Assembly: GCF_009689005.1 (NCBI RefSeq)
Contig: NZ_AP021879.1
Span: 5,799,724 to 5,863,723 of the forward strand
Source of the DNA: Desulfosarcina ovata subsp. ovata
GTDB lineage: Bacteria > Desulfobacterota > Desulfobacteria > Desulfobacterales > Desulfosarcinaceae
DNA: 64,000 nt
Reading direction: 5' to 3'
Shown here: piece by piece, positions 1 to 8,990 of the stretch
Layout: each line of letters starts with the position of its first letter
How positions within the stretch are numbered: the first letter of the stretch is position 1
Translations under genes and position numbers: made by a program
Notes under the pieces: generated by a model
What the model saw: only the letters and a program-made list of their open reading frames with translations
What the model was told of the DNA's origin: nothing
Database searches by the model: none

Positions 1-2
1 AT

Positions 3-287
3 GCCATGGGGCTGGAGGCGCTTGAAGCGTGTCGGGTGCAGGGCCGCCTTGAAGAGACGGTGATTCCCATGGTCGCGGCCCTGCCGCGCATGCCTGCGAT
101 GGCGGCCGACGCCGTCCTGGCCAGAAAGATCGGTAACGGCATGAAGCTGGCCGGCACCGATTTCCCTGTACCGCCGCCTGTGGAAAACGGGGCGTTCAAG
201 GTTGTCGATCCCCATGGCCGCTTGATTGCCGTACTGGATGCCACGCCGCCGGACAGCTATAATTATTGTTGTGTTTTATCATCATAA
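3..287 (+). CDS. truB: tRNA pseudouridine synthase B, C-terminal end (partial)
   Basis: Only the last ~94 residues are present; the frame is open from the window edge and stops with TAA at 285-287. TruB converts U55 to pseudouridine in the T-loop of tRNAs. The catalytic Asp domain lies outside the window. What is visible is the end of the synthase fold plus a short PUA-like tail with the motif 'VVDPHGRLIAVLD', typical of the TruB C-terminus. The main support is position: truB-rpsO-pnp is a widely conserved order and the next two genes are unmistakable. The last few residues (after 'DSYNY') are not typical of the family and may be lineage-specific. Confidence 0.75.
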   Translation, partial: AMGLEALEACRVQGRLEETVIPMVAALPRMPAMAADAVLARKIGNGMKLAGTDFPVPPPVENGAFKVVDPHGRLIAVLDATPPDSYNYCCVLSS

Positions 288-414
288 AGGTGATAGTTAC
301 AGGATTATCGAATGGTATGCGACATGATTCTGCAGGCCGGAGCCGCTGTCGGTCGGGACTCTGGATGCTAACCCAAAATAGGATGCAGTAACTATTTCAA
401 GGAGGACGAGAACA

Positions 415-684
415 GTGACATTTACCGCAGAAACCAAAAAAGAACTGATTGAAAAATACAAAAAGCACGACACCGATACCGGTTCTCCGGAGGTTCAGAT
501 CGGGCTTTTGACCCATCGGATTTCCTACCTGACCGAGCATCTGAAGGTGCATAAAAAAGATCACCATTCCCGCCGCGGACTGTTGATGCTGGTCGGTAAA
601 CGCCGCAGACTGCTCAACTACGTCAAACGCAATGATGTGCAGCGTTACCGTTCCATCATCGAAACCCTTGGTTTGCGGCGCTAA
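415..684 (+). CDS. rpsO: 30S ribosomal protein S15
   Basis: 89 residues, exactly the usual S15 length. S15 binds the 16S rRNA central domain early in assembly of the 30S platform. Family features are clear: 'DTGSPEVQIGLLTHRI' near residue 22, 'HKKDHHSRRGLLMLVGKRR' near residue 46, and the C-terminal 'RSIIETLGLRR'. The start is GTG at 415, chosen because AAGGAGG at 399-405 is correctly spaced and no ATG fits. The 127-base leader from truB (288-414) is where S15 autoregulatory RNA structures occur in other bacteria; I could not establish a fold there by eye. Confidence 0.97.
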   Translation: MTFTAETKKELIEKYKKHDTDTGSPEVQIGLLTHRISYLTEHLKVHKKDHHSRRGLLMLVGKRRRLLNYVKRNDVQRYRSIIETLGLRR

Positions 685-886
685 GGTGTCTCGATATCGG
701 CAACACGGCGTTGCCGAATCCCTTTCGCCGGTTGTGCCGGTGTGGCCGCTGGCGGTACGCCTGCCGGCCAGGTCGTCCGGATGCCTGTGGCCCTCATCGG
801 GTGGCCGGCGCAGCGACCGGTGATTTACGGGCAATGGGCGCATCGATTTCGCCCTTGCCGCAATTTTATCAGGAGAAAGACGCTAA

Positions 887-2986
887 ATGGATTATACATT
901 CAAGGCGGATGTGGGAGGAACGACCCTCAGCATCCAGGCAGGCAAGGTTGCCAAACAGGCTTCCGGATCTGTTGTGGTGCAATACGGGGACACGATTGTT
1001 CTGGTAACCGTTGTTTCTGCCAATGACGAAAGAGATATCGATTTTTTGCCCCTTTCCGTGGAGTATCAGGAAAAGGTTTATGCTGCCGGCCGGATTCCGG
1101 GAAACTATTTCCGCCGTGAAATCGGCAGGCCCAGCGAGAAGGAAACCCTCACCGCCCGCCTGATTGACCGTCCCATCCGACCGCTTTTTCCCAAAGGCTA
1201 CCGTTTTGAGACCCAGGTGATTGCCACGGTGCTCTCAATGGATCAGGAGAATGATCCGGATGTGCTGGCCATGGTGGGGGCTTCGGCGGCACTGGAAATT
1301 TCGAACATTCCCTTTGCCGGTCCCATTGCGGCAGTTCGCGTGGCCCGTGTCGAGGGCCGGTTTATCGCCAACCCGACCCTTGAGCAGATGGCCGCCGGCG
1401 ATATCAACATCATTATTGCCGGCTCCCGAACCGGTGTGGTGATGGTTGAAGGCGGCGCCGATGTGGTGAGTGAGTCCGACATGCTCGAAGCGATTTTCTT
1501 CGGTCACCAGGCGATCCAGCCGATTATCGATGCCCAGGAGCAGTTGAAGGCGGCCATGGGGAAACCCAAACGGGAGTTCGTGCCGCCCGAAAAAGATCCG
1601 GCCCTGGCCGCGGTGGTCGAGGAGAAAGCGACCGCCTTGCTGCGTGAAGCGCTGACCATTCCCGAAAAGATGAAACGCTACGACGCGGTGCGGGCGGCCA
1701 AGGCCCAGGTGATCGAAAGCCTGGAGGATGCGGCCGCCGACCGGCGGGATGAGATCAAGGCCATTTTGGGTGATCTGCAGAAACAGATTTGCCGGGACAT
1801 GATTCTCAAGGAAGGCCGCCGGATCGATAATCGCCAATTCGACGAAATCCGGCCCATTACCTGCGAGGTCGGTGTTCTTCCCCGGCCCCATGGCAGCGCC
1901 CTGTTTACCCGCGGTGAGACCCAGGTGCTGGGTATTCTGACCCTGGGATCGGGCGGTGACGAACAGCGCGTCGAGACCCTCAGCGGTGAAGAAAACCGGC
2001 CCTTCATGCTGCATTACAATTTTCCTCCTTACTCGGTGGGCGAGGTCAAGCGCGTCGGAGCCCCCAGCCGTCGGGATATCGGCCATGGCGGCCTTTCCAC
2101 ACGGGCCCTGGAGCGGGTTCTGCCCGACAAGGAGGTCTTCGATTACACCATTCGCCTTGTTTCCGAGGTGCTGGAGTCCAACGGATCTTCGTCTATGGGC
2201 ACGGTTTGCTCGGGAACCCTGGCCATGATGGACGGTGGCGTGCCCATCAAGGCGCCGGTTTCCGGTATCGCCATGGGACTGGTCCAAGAGGGCGACCAGG
2301 TGGTGATCCTTTCGGATATTCTCGGGGACGAGGACCACACCGGTGATATGGATTTCAAGGTGACCGGTACGGCCGAAGGCATCACGGCCCTGCAGATGGA
2401 TATCAAAATCCTCGAGCTTTCCCGGGAGATCATGGAAAAGGCCCTGGCCCAGGCCAAGCTCGGGCGCCTGCATATTCTCGACAAGATGCTTGCCGCCCTG
2501 TCCGTGCCCCGTGACGACATCTCTCCCTTTGCCCCCAAAATCGTTTCCATCAAGATCAATCCGGACAAGATCCGTGACATCATCGGCCCTGGCGGCAAGG
2601 TGATCCGCGCCATCCAGAGCGAGACCAATACCAAAATCGAGATCGATGACAGCGGGCTGGTCAAGATCGCCGCCACCTCCGCCGAGGACGGGGATGCCGC
2701 CCGCCTGCAGATCGAGTCGCTGACCATGGAACCCGAAGTGGGCGTGACTTACGAAGGCAAGGTGGTGAAAACCACCGATTTCGGCGCCTTTGTCCAGATC
2801 GTCCCCGGTACCGACGGGCTGGTCCACATCAGCCAACTGGCCAACCGCCGGGTGGCCAAAGTGACCGACGTGGTCAAGGAAGGCGACATGCTCAAGGTCA
2901 AGGTTCTGGAAATTTCCAAGGACGGCAAGATCCGCCTCAGCCATAAGGCCGTGCTTGAAGATGAACGTCGCAACAACGGTGAATAA
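887..2986 (+). CDS. pnp: polyribonucleotide nucleotidyltransferase (PNPase)
   Basis: 699 residues, full length. PNPase degrades RNA 3' to 5' by phosphorolysis and is a core degradosome enzyme. Domain order fits the family: first RNase PH-like domain (about residues 10-145), an all-helical linker, second RNase PH-like domain (about 320-540, with 'PHGSALFTRGETQ' and 'GDEDHTGDMDFKVTGT'), a KH domain (about 555-615, 'IRDIIGPGGKVIRAI'), and a C-terminal S1 domain (about 622-690, 'GKVVKTTDFGAFVQI'). CAGGAG lies at 869-874, ahead of the ATG. It follows rpsO after about 200 bases in which I see no clear terminator. Its last bases overlap the next gene's start region, so translation is probably coupled. 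Confidence 0.98.
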   Translation: MDYTFKADVGGTTLSIQAGKVAKQASGSVVVQYGDTIVLVTVVSANDERDIDFLPLSVEYQEKVYAAGRIPGNYFRREIGRPSEKETLTARLIDRPIRPLFPKGYRFETQVIATVLSMDQENDPDVLAMVGASAALEISNIPFAGPIAAVRVARVEGRFIANPTLEQMAAGDINIIIAGSRTGVVMVEGGADVVSESDMLEAIFFGHQAIQPIIDAQEQLKAAMGKPKREFVPPEKDPALAAVVEEKATALLREALTIPEKMKRYDAVRAAKAQVIESLEDAAADRRDEIKAILGDLQKQICRDMILKEGRRIDNRQFDEIRPITCEVGVLPRPHGSALFTRGETQVLGILTLGSGGDEQRVETLSGEENRPFMLHYNFPPYSVGEVKRVGAPSRRDIGHGGLSTRALERVLPDKEVFDYTIRLVSEVLESNGSSSMGTVCSGTLAMMDGGVPIKAPVSGIAMGLVQEGDQVVILSDILGDEDHTGDMDFKVTGTAEGITALQMDIKILELSREIMEKALAQAKLGRLHILDKMLAALSVPRDDISPFAPKIVSIKINPDKIRDIIGPGGKVIRAIQSETNTKIEIDDSGLVKIAATSAEDGDAARLQIESLTMEPEVGVTYEGKVVKTTDFGAFVQIVPGTDGLVHISQLANRRVAKVTDVVKEGDMLKVKVLEISKDGKIRLSHKAVLEDERRNNGE

Positions 2987-4232
2987 AACTGTTCTGGAGA
3001 ACGGTGTCCGCATCGTCTCCATGACCATGCCCCACGTGCGCTCGGTCTCCATGGGCGTCTGGGTTCACGTGGGGGCCCGTGACGAAAGTGATGCCGAAAG
3101 TGGGCTCTCCCATTTTATCGAGCACATGATCTTCAAGGGCACGCTCAAACGCAGTGCCTTCCAGATTGCCAAAGAGTTTGACGCCATCGGCGGTCAGTCC
3201 AACGCTTTCACCTCCATGGAACACACCTGCTATCATGCCCGGGTGCTGGATACGCAGCTTGCGACCATGGTGGATATCCTTTCCGATATTTTTCTCAATT
3301 CGGTCTTTGATGACGATGAGGTGACGCGGGAACGGCCGGTGATCTTCCAGGAGATCGGCATGGTCGAGGACAGTCCGGAAGAGTGGGTCCACACCATGAT
3401 CGGCCCGGCCCTGTGGGGCCGCCATCCCCTGGGGCGCTCGATTCTGGGTACCCGCGAAAATATCCTCGGTTTCGACAGCCGCAAGATCCGGCATTTTTTT
3501 CGTCGCCTCTATCAGCCTGCGCGGGTGGTTATCGCCGTGGCCGGCAATGTCACCCACGAACGGATTGTCGATTTGACTGCCCCGGTTTTTGCGGCCATTG
3601 CGCCGGGCAACGGTTTTGCGCCGCGCAGCACGCCCACCGACGGCTGTGATACCACCCTGCGGCACCGGGATTTGGAGCAGACCCATATCTGCCTGGGGAT
3701 GTCCGGTGTGTCGGTGAACGATCCCCGCCGGTTCGCTGCTTCGCTGCTCAACACCATTTTGGGGGGCAACATGAGTTCGCGGCTTTTCCAGACGGTTCGG
3801 GAGGAACGCGGGTTGGCCTACGCCATCTACTCCTTTCTCACTTCATATGCGGATACGGGGATGTTCGGCGTTTATACGGCCGTGGCCCCCGAAGACGCGA
3901 ATGAGAGCATCGACCTGATTATGGAGCAGCTCCGACAGATGAAACGCGAACCGGTTGGCGTTGACGTACTGCGTGATGCCAAGGCGTTCACCGCGGGGAA
4001 CCTGCTCATGGCCGAAGAGAGTCCGGACAACCAGATGATGCGTCTGGCGCAGAACGAATTCTATTTCGGGGACCATGTTCCCATACAGACGGTGATCGAT
4101 CGGATCGATGCGGTCACCCCTGACGACATTCTCGCGTTGGCCAATGCGTTGTGGGGCAGTGGCAGTCCGGCCCTGACCATGCTCGGCCCCCGGGCCGAGC
4201 GTAGCGATCCGGCCGGCCGGATTGGCTTCTGA
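2961..4232 (+). CDS. M16 family zinc peptidase (PqqL/YmxG-like)
   Basis: About 423 residues. The inverted zinc motif HxxEH is present ('LSHFIEHMIFKG', about residue 50), with the downstream Glu region expected of M16A/B peptidases and a C-terminal M16 domain. Bacterial single-chain M16 proteins following pnp are common (YmxG/MlpA type), and the order pnp-M16-dut is conserved in many Proteobacteria and Firmicutes. Start choice is uncertain: ATG 2961 lies inside the end of pnp (stop 2984-2986), and GTG 2979 is an alternative; neither has a strong ribosome-binding site, which suits translational coupling. Substrate is unknown; processing of peptides or small proteins is inferred from the family. 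Confidence 0.88.
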   Translation: MNVATTVNKTVLENGVRIVSMTMPHVRSVSMGVWVHVGARDESDAESGLSHFIEHMIFKGTLKRSAFQIAKEFDAIGGQSNAFTSMEHTCYHARVLDTQLATMVDILSDIFLNSVFDDDEVTRERPVIFQEIGMVEDSPEEWVHTMIGPALWGRHPLGRSILGTRENILGFDSRKIRHFFRRLYQPARVVIAVAGNVTHERIVDLTAPVFAAIAPGNGFAPRSTPTDGCDTTLRHRDLEQTHICLGMSGVSVNDPRRFAASLLNTILGGNMSSRLFQTVREERGLAYAIYSFLTSYADTGMFGVYTAVAPEDANESIDLIMEQLRQMKREPVGVDVLRDAKAFTAGNLLMAEESPDNQMMRLAQNEFYFGDHVPIQTVIDRIDAVTPDDILALANALWGSGSPALTMLGPRAERSDPAGRIGF

Positions 4233-4317
4233 GCCCGGCCCCTCCGATAACGGCCGCTTAGAGCCTGCCAACCCACAACCCACAATTTTCATCTTCTTCT
4301 CTTTTTGGACGGTTGCC

Positions 4318-4776
4318 ATGCACACGACCATTACGGTTGATTTTCTCAGGCTGGATGTTGACAAAAACGGTGATCTGCCACTGCCCCGTTACATGACCGA
4401 AAGCTGTTCCGGGATGGACATCTGTGCGGCCCTGGAGGCGGACTTGGAGTTGCTCCCCGGAGCGATTCGTCTGGTGCCCACCGGTTTTGCCATGGCTTTG
4501 CCCGATGGATTCGAAGCCCAGATTCGACCCCGCAGCGGCCTGGCCGTCAAGCATGGCATCGGCATCATCAATGCCCCGGGCACCATTGACGCCGATTACC
4601 GGGGCGAGGTGAAAATCGCCCTGATCAATTTGGGCGCGGAACCGGTGACCCTCAAGCGGGGAGACCGCATCGCCCAGATGGTGATCCAGAAAGTCTGGCA
4701 GGCCCGTGTCAACGTGGTCGAGCGGCTGGGCGATACCGACCGCAGTGCCGGTGGCTTCGGCCATACGGGGCGTTGA
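4318..4776 (+). CDS. dut: dUTP diphosphatase (dUTPase)
   Basis: 152 residues, the usual length for trimeric dUTPase. It hydrolyses dUTP to dUMP and pyrophosphate, keeping uracil out of DNA and feeding dTMP synthesis. Visible motifs: motif 1 'SGMDICAA', motif 2 'IRPRSGLA', motif 3 'NAPGTIDADYRGEVKI' with the catalytic Asp, motif 4 'RGDRIAQMV', and a glycine-rich motif 5 at the C-terminus ('DRSAGGFGHTGR'). ATG 4318 is preferred: upstream in-frame codons would add a non-homologous extension. The next gene begins just after its stop (TGA 4774-4776), which suggests co-transcription with the metallo-hydrolase. Confidence 0.96.
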   Translation: MHTTITVDFLRLDVDKNGDLPLPRYMTESCSGMDICAALEADLELLPGAIRLVPTGFAMALPDGFEAQIRPRSGLAVKHGIGIINAPGTIDADYRGEVKIALINLGAEPVTLKRGDRIAQMVIQKVWQARVNVVERLGDTDRSAGGFGHTGR

Positions 4777-4778
4777 GC

Positions 4779-5603
4779 ATGCGCCGGCAGAAAGGCATCG
4801 ACACATCACCACCGCTTGCCCAAGCCGCTTGCCGGTTGTCGGTGTGCGTCCTGGCCAGCGGCAGCCGGGGCAACGCGACCTGGGTATCCGACGGGCAAAC
4901 CGCCATCCTGATCGACGCCGGACTTTCCGGGGTGCAAATTCAGCGCCGGATGGCGGTCAACGGGCTGGATCCGAAGGGTCTGGATGCCATCCTGGTTTCC
5001 CATGAACATCGCGACCACATCCATGGCGTGGGCGTGCTGTCGCGGCGCTTTGACCTGCCGGTGCATATCAGTGACGCGACCCGGCAGGCATCCGAAAAAT
5101 CGCTGGGCCGCCTGCACGGGATCCAGCCCTTTGCCTGTGGAGAACCCTTTTCAATCGGTGGGCTGGCCATTCACCCCTTTTCCATCTCCCATGACGCCGA
5201 AGACCCGGCGGGCTTCACCATCTCCGGAAACGGTGCCAAGGTGGGGGTGGCCACCGACCTGGGCGTGGTCACAGGGATGGTCAGGACCCATCTGGCGGCC
5301 TGTGACCTGCTCATGCTTGAAGCCAATCACGATCCGCAGATGTTGATTGATGGTCCTTATCCCTGGCCCCTGAAGCAACGTATCCGCGGGCGTAGCGGCC
5401 ATCTCTCCAACGAGGATGCCGCCGGGCTATTGACGGAACTGCTGCATGACGGCCTGCAGCATGTGGTGCTGGCGCACCTGAGCGAGGAGAACAATACCCC
5501 GCAAAAAGCCCGGCAGGCGATCAAACCGGTACTGAACGGCCGTTGTGCCCGGTTGCATGTGGCTTCCCAGGCCATGGGCAGCGGTGTGTTGGCCTTGAAG
5601 TAA
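4779..5603 (+). CDS. MBL-fold metallo-hydrolase (WalJ/YycJ-like)
   Basis: 274 residues. Metallo-beta-lactamase fold hydrolase: the metal motif HxHxDH is 'SHEHRDHIHG' (about residue 70), the N-terminal signature 'VLASGSRGNATWV' is characteristic of the YycJ/WalJ group, and further ligands are in 'SHDAEDP' and 'LMLEANHD', with the terminal 'LAHLSEENN'. Members of this group act on nucleic acid ends or have unassigned roles; I do not assign a substrate. It starts 3 bases after dut. It is convergent with the LysR gene, with only 9 bases between the two stop codons, so little room exists for separate terminators. Confidence 0.88.
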   Translation: MRRQKGIDTSPPLAQAACRLSVCVLASGSRGNATWVSDGQTAILIDAGLSGVQIQRRMAVNGLDPKGLDAILVSHEHRDHIHGVGVLSRRFDLPVHISDATRQASEKSLGRLHGIQPFACGEPFSIGGLAIHPFSISHDAEDPAGFTISGNGAKVGVATDLGVVTGMVRTHLAACDLLMLEANHDPQMLIDGPYPWPLKQRIRGRSGHLSNEDAAGLLTELLHDGLQHVVLAHLSEENNTPQKARQAIKPVLNGRCARLHVASQAMGSGVLALK

Positions 5604-5612
5604 TCGTCGGTT

Positions 5613-6512
5613 TTACGATTTGATAGGATGGTTGTTGACGTAATCAACAAAGGCGCGGCTCAACGGGGAGAGGCTTCGCTGGCGGTGATGGGTGAGATAA
5701 AACGCCCGTTTGAGATTCAGGCCCTTGATGGCGAGAGTTTTCAGGCGGCCCGCAGCCACATCGTCGGAGACGGCAATGGCGGAGAGAATCGATACGCCCA
5801 TTCCGTTTTTCACCCCCTGGCGGATGGCTTCGGTGCTGCCGATGCGCGCCACCGCCTTCAATTCGGCGAAATTCAATCCGGCTTCTGAAAAACTGTTCTG
5901 GATCGATTTCAGGGTGCCCGACCCCTGTTCACGAATGATAAAGGCTTCGCTGAACAGTTCTTCGGGCGTGATTTGATCCCTGGTCGACCAGCGGTGGCCG
6001 GCCGGTACCACCAGACACATCTCATCCTCCACCAGCTTTTCCTGGGCGATGGCGGCATTATCCGCCACCGCACCGACCACCCCCAGTTCCAGATCACCGG
6101 AGAGAATGGCGTCGATGATCTGCCGCGTATCGGCAATGGTCAGGCTGACGTTGACTTCCGGAAAACGGGTCGTGAAGGCGCCGATGATGGCCGGCAACAC
6201 GAAGGCGCCGGGGATGGTACTGCCACCCAGATCAAGACTGCCCTTGACTTTGCCCTTGAATTCGGCCATGGCGCTTTCGGTCTCGTCGCGCAGGGCGATG
6301 ATCCGCTTGGCATAGCGGTAGAGCAGGCGTCCCGCCTTGGTGGGCAGGGCCTCTTTGGCCAGCCGGTCGATGAGCCGGCAGTCAAAGTGATCCTCAAGGT
6401 CTTTGATGTGGCTGGAGACGGTCGGCTGGGAGAGGTGCACAGCGCGTCCGGCCCGGGAGAAGCTCTTCAGGTCCACGACCTTGCAGAAGATGTGCAACTG
6501 CCAGATGTCCAT
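5613..6512 (-). CDS. LysR family regulator, resembling the selenium-metabolism associated group
   Basis: 299 residues. N-terminal winged helix-turn-helix (about 1-60; 'FSRAGRAVHLSQPTVSSHIK') and a C-terminal substrate-binding domain (about 90-295) that in LysR regulators binds a small effector. The start of the effector domain, 'LGGSTIPGAFVLPAIIGAF', closely recalls the LysR group annotated as associated with selenium metabolism. That assignment is from memory of the family and is an inference. It would fit a window with two candidate selenoproteins 19-21 kb away. It is the last gene of the minus-strand run that includes coaD, and its start is 3 bases from the coaD stop. Its targets cannot be read from the sequence. 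Confidence 0.85.
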   Translation of the reverse strand: MDIWQLHIFCKVVDLKSFSRAGRAVHLSQPTVSSHIKDLEDHFDCRLIDRLAKEALPTKAGRLLYRYAKRIIALRDETESAMAEFKGKVKGSLDLGGSTIPGAFVLPAIIGAFTTRFPEVNVSLTIADTRQIIDAILSGDLELGVVGAVADNAAIAQEKLVEDEMCLVVPAGHRWSTRDQITPEELFSEAFIIREQGSGTLKSIQNSFSEAGLNFAELKAVARIGSTEAIRQGVKNGMGVSILSAIAVSDDVAAGRLKTLAIKGLNLKRAFYLTHHRQRSLSPLSRAFVDYVNNHPIKS

Positions 6513-6515
6513 GGG

Positions 6516-6998
6516 TTAAAATCCGAATCTGATTTTCAGCCGCTGGTTGACCCCGGGGGGCACCATATCGGCAATGTCACCGCCAAAACGGGCGGCTTCC
6601 TTGATGATCGATGAACTGGTGAAAATCCAGCGCAGCCCGGTCATGAGAAAAACGGTCTCCACCTCACGGTTGAGCTTCCTGTTCATCAGGGCCAGCTGAA
6701 ATTCATACTCGAAGTCGGAAACGGCCCGCATGCCCCGCAGGATGGCGCTGGCCTTGCGTTGCTGGGCGTAATCCACGAGCAGGCCGTTAAAGGTGTCAAA
6801 TTCGATATTGTCGATTCCCAGCATGGACTCATTGAGCATTTCCAGCCGTTCCTCGACGGTAAAAAGGGATTTTTTCCCCGGGTTGTGTAAAATGGTGATG
6901 ATGATTCGGTCGAACAGTTTCAATCCTCGTTTGGCAATGTCGATATGGCCGTTGGTGACCGGATCGAAAGATCCGGGGTAAATAGCGGTGCGTTGCAT
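6516..6998 (-). CDS. coaD: phosphopantetheine adenylyltransferase
   Basis: 160 residues, full length. CoaD transfers AMP from ATP to 4'-phosphopantetheine, the penultimate step of coenzyme A synthesis in the cytosol. The nucleotidyltransferase motif 'YPGSFDPVTNGHIDIAKRG' is at residues 8-26 (HxGH-type signature TNGH). The second ATP-binding signature 'FTSSSIIKEAARFGG' is near residue 126, as expected. It lies downstream of rsmD with a 64-base gap; rsmD-coaD is a very common bacterial pair. It probably shares a transcript with rsmD upstream and the LysR gene downstream. Confidence 0.97.
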   Translation of the reverse strand: MQRTAIYPGSFDPVTNGHIDIAKRGLKLFDRIIITILHNPGKKSLFTVEERLEMLNESMLGIDNIEFDTFNGLLVDYAQQRKASAILRGMRAVSDFEYEFQLALMNRKLNREVETVFLMTGLRWIFTSSSIIKEAARFGGDIADMVPPGVNQRLKIRFGF

Positions 6999-7062
6999 AT
7001 GTACTCCCAGCGGTTCTATTCAGCGGATACGAAATAGGCCTAAACAGTATTTTGAAAACGGT

Positions 7063-7617
7063 CTATAACACGGTATTCAAAAAGGAAACAAGGGTTTTCC
7101 CGAATTGACGCTGGTCGCTCAGGATCAGCCCCGCCGGAATCGGGTCAAGGGATTCCCGCCGGCTGTGCTCGACAATCACCCGGGCATCGTCGGCCATTGC
7201 TCCGCATTGCAGCAGTGCGGTCAGTGCCGGCACCACCGCTTGGGTCTCGTAGGGCGGATCCATGAAAACCAGATTGAACCGGTGGCGTTCATGCTTCAGG
7301 CAGTTCAGGTTTCTGCGGATATCCCACTGCAGCACCCGGGTGACTCCTTCCAGTTGAAGCTGCCTGAGGTTGCGACGAATGGTCGCCAGGGCCGCCTTGG
7401 CCTGGTCTACGAATACGGCAGCCGCAGCACCCCGGCTGAGGGCTTCGATTCCCAATGCGCCGGTGCCGGCAAACAGGTCCAGGACCTGTTTTGAATGCAG
7501 GCTGGGGCCGAGAATGTTGAACAGCGATTCCCTGATCCGGTCGGTGGTGGGGCGGGTCCCCATGCCGGCGGGGGCAACCAGGCGTCGTCCCCGAAACCGG
7601 CCGCTGATGACTCTCAT
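7063..7617 (-). CDS. rsmD: 16S rRNA (guanine(966)-N(2))-methyltransferase
   Basis: 184 residues. RsmD methylates G966 of 16S rRNA using S-adenosylmethionine. Visible are the N-terminal 'MRVISGRFRGRRLVAP', the SAM-binding motif 'VLDLFAGTGALGIEALSRGA' (about residue 41), and the catalytic NPPY-type motif in its usual form 'FMDPPYET'. Start ATG overlaps the stop of the upstream response regulator by 4 bases (ATGA), so the two are translationally coupled. Pairing with coaD is standard; linkage to a two-component system upstream is seen in delta-proteobacterial lineages. Confidence 0.96.
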   Translation of the reverse strand: MRVISGRFRGRRLVAPAGMGTRPTTDRIRESLFNILGPSLHSKQVLDLFAGTGALGIEALSRGAAAAVFVDQAKAALATIRRNLRQLQLEGVTRVLQWDIRRNLNCLKHERHRFNLVFMDPPYETQAVVPALTALLQCGAMADDARVIVEHSRRESLDPIPAGLILSDQRQFGKTLVSFLNTVL

Positions 7618-8957
7618 TTTTCGCCGGATGTCAATAAGGATTTGATATAAGTGGCCTTTACACCGATGGCCCTGGCGGTTTTGGCCACGTTGTTGTCGTT
7701 GGCGGCCAATTTCTTGCTCACGTACTCGGCTTCGAAGGCCCGGCGGGCCGACTCCAGGTCTTCGATGGAGAAGAGTTCTCCGGCAGCTGCTTTCGGATCG
7801 GACAGTTGCGCCGGCAGGTCATGGCGCAGGATAACATCGTTTTCGACCATGATGGCCAACCGTTCGATGAGATTTTTCAGCTCGCGCACATTGCCCGGCC
7901 AGCTGTACTTGGCCAGTACGGCCATGGCGTCAGGGGCGATGGCCTTGCGCTTTTCGCGGTTGCTGGTGGCGGCTTCGGCAAGAAAAATATCTGCCAGAAC
8001 GGGGATGTCATCGGCCCGTTCACGCAAGGGCACGACCTCGATGGGAACCACATTGAGGCGGTAGTACAGATCTTCCCTGAAACGGCCGTTGGCGATCTCT
8101 TCCTCCAGGTCCTTGTTGGTGGCGGCGATGACCCGGACATCCATGGTCAGGTCACGGCCGCCGCCCACGCGTTGAAATTTCTTCTCGTCCAGAACTCGCA
8201 GGATTTTGGCCTGGGTGTTTATGCTCATGTCGCCGATTTCATCCAGGAAGATGGTCCCGGTGTTGGCCAGCTCGAACTTGCCCCGCTTTTTGGTGCTGGA
8301 GCCGGGAACGGATCCCTTCTCATGGCCGAAGAGCTCACTTTCGATGAGACTTTCGGGAATGGCGGCGCAATTGACATCGATCAACGGTGATTCGGCGCGG
8401 GGGCTGAGCTGGTGGATGGTTCTGGCCACCAGTTCCTTGCCGGTTCCGTTTTCGCCTTTGATCAACACCCAGGATTCGGTCGGTGCAACGGTGGCGATCT
8501 GCTGTTTGAGTGCCTGCACGGGCGGGCTGTTCCCGCTGATGGAGTGGCGCTCGATGGTTTTTTTCCGCAGGTAGCGGTTCTCCTCCTCCAGACGGCGGAA
8601 GTTCAGTGCATTGTTGATGGCCACGATGACTTTGTCGATGTTGAGGGGCTTTTCAATCAGATCGTATGCCCCCAGTTTGGTGGCCTTCACGGCCGTTTCA
8701 ACATTGCCGTGCCCGGTAATGATAATCACCGGCAGGGCGGGATGGTTTTTTTTGATCTCTTTCAATGTTTCGATGCCGTCGATACCGGGCATCCAGATGT
8801 CCAGCAGAACCAGATCGGGTGACTCGGCATCGATGGTTTTAAGGGCTTCATAGCCGTTGCTGGCGGTAATCACCTCGAACCCCTCATCGGAGAGAAGCCC
8901 GCTCAGGGACTGGACGATCGATGGTTCGTCATCGACGATCAAGATGGAGGGAAACAT
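7614..8957 (-). CDS. NtrX-like response regulator with AAA+ domain and altered GAFTGA loop
   Basis: 447 residues: receiver domain (about 1-120, 'ILIVDDEPSI', phospho-acceptor Asp in 'LVLLDIWMPG'), sigma-54 interaction AAA+ domain (about 145-375, Walker A 'GENGTGKE', Walker B 'GTIFLDEIGD', R-finger region 'RFREDLYYRLNV'), and a short C-terminal DNA-binding helix-turn-helix. In typical sigma-54 activators the loop after 'LFGHEKG' reads GAFTGA and contacts sigma-54. Here the same place reads 'GSVPGS', so the key Phe and Thr are missing. It may therefore not activate sigma-54, as reported for some NtrX proteins. Its cognate kinase is directly upstream (33-base gap) and rsmD overlaps its stop. Confidence 0.92.
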   Translation of the reverse strand: MFPSILIVDDEPSIVQSLSGLLSDEGFEVITASNGYEALKTIDAESPDLVLLDIWMPGIDGIETLKEIKKNHPALPVIIITGHGNVETAVKATKLGAYDLIEKPLNIDKVIVAINNALNFRRLEEENRYLRKKTIERHSISGNSPPVQALKQQIATVAPTESWVLIKGENGTGKELVARTIHQLSPRAESPLIDVNCAAIPESLIESELFGHEKGSVPGSSTKKRGKFELANTGTIFLDEIGDMSINTQAKILRVLDEKKFQRVGGGRDLTMDVRVIAATNKDLEEEIANGRFREDLYYRLNVVPIEVVPLRERADDIPVLADIFLAEAATSNREKRKAIAPDAMAVLAKYSWPGNVRELKNLIERLAIMVENDVILRHDLPAQLSDPKAAAGELFSIEDLESARRAFEAEYVSKKLAANDNNVAKTARAIGVKATYIKSLLTSGEK

Positions 8958-8990
8958 GTGTGGGACTCCTTTTCAAGTCGGTCTGACAGG

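Noticed and set aside
1235..3052. 605-codon minus-strand frame opposite pnp
   Set aside because: Antisense shadow of a strongly conserved gene; no domain features.
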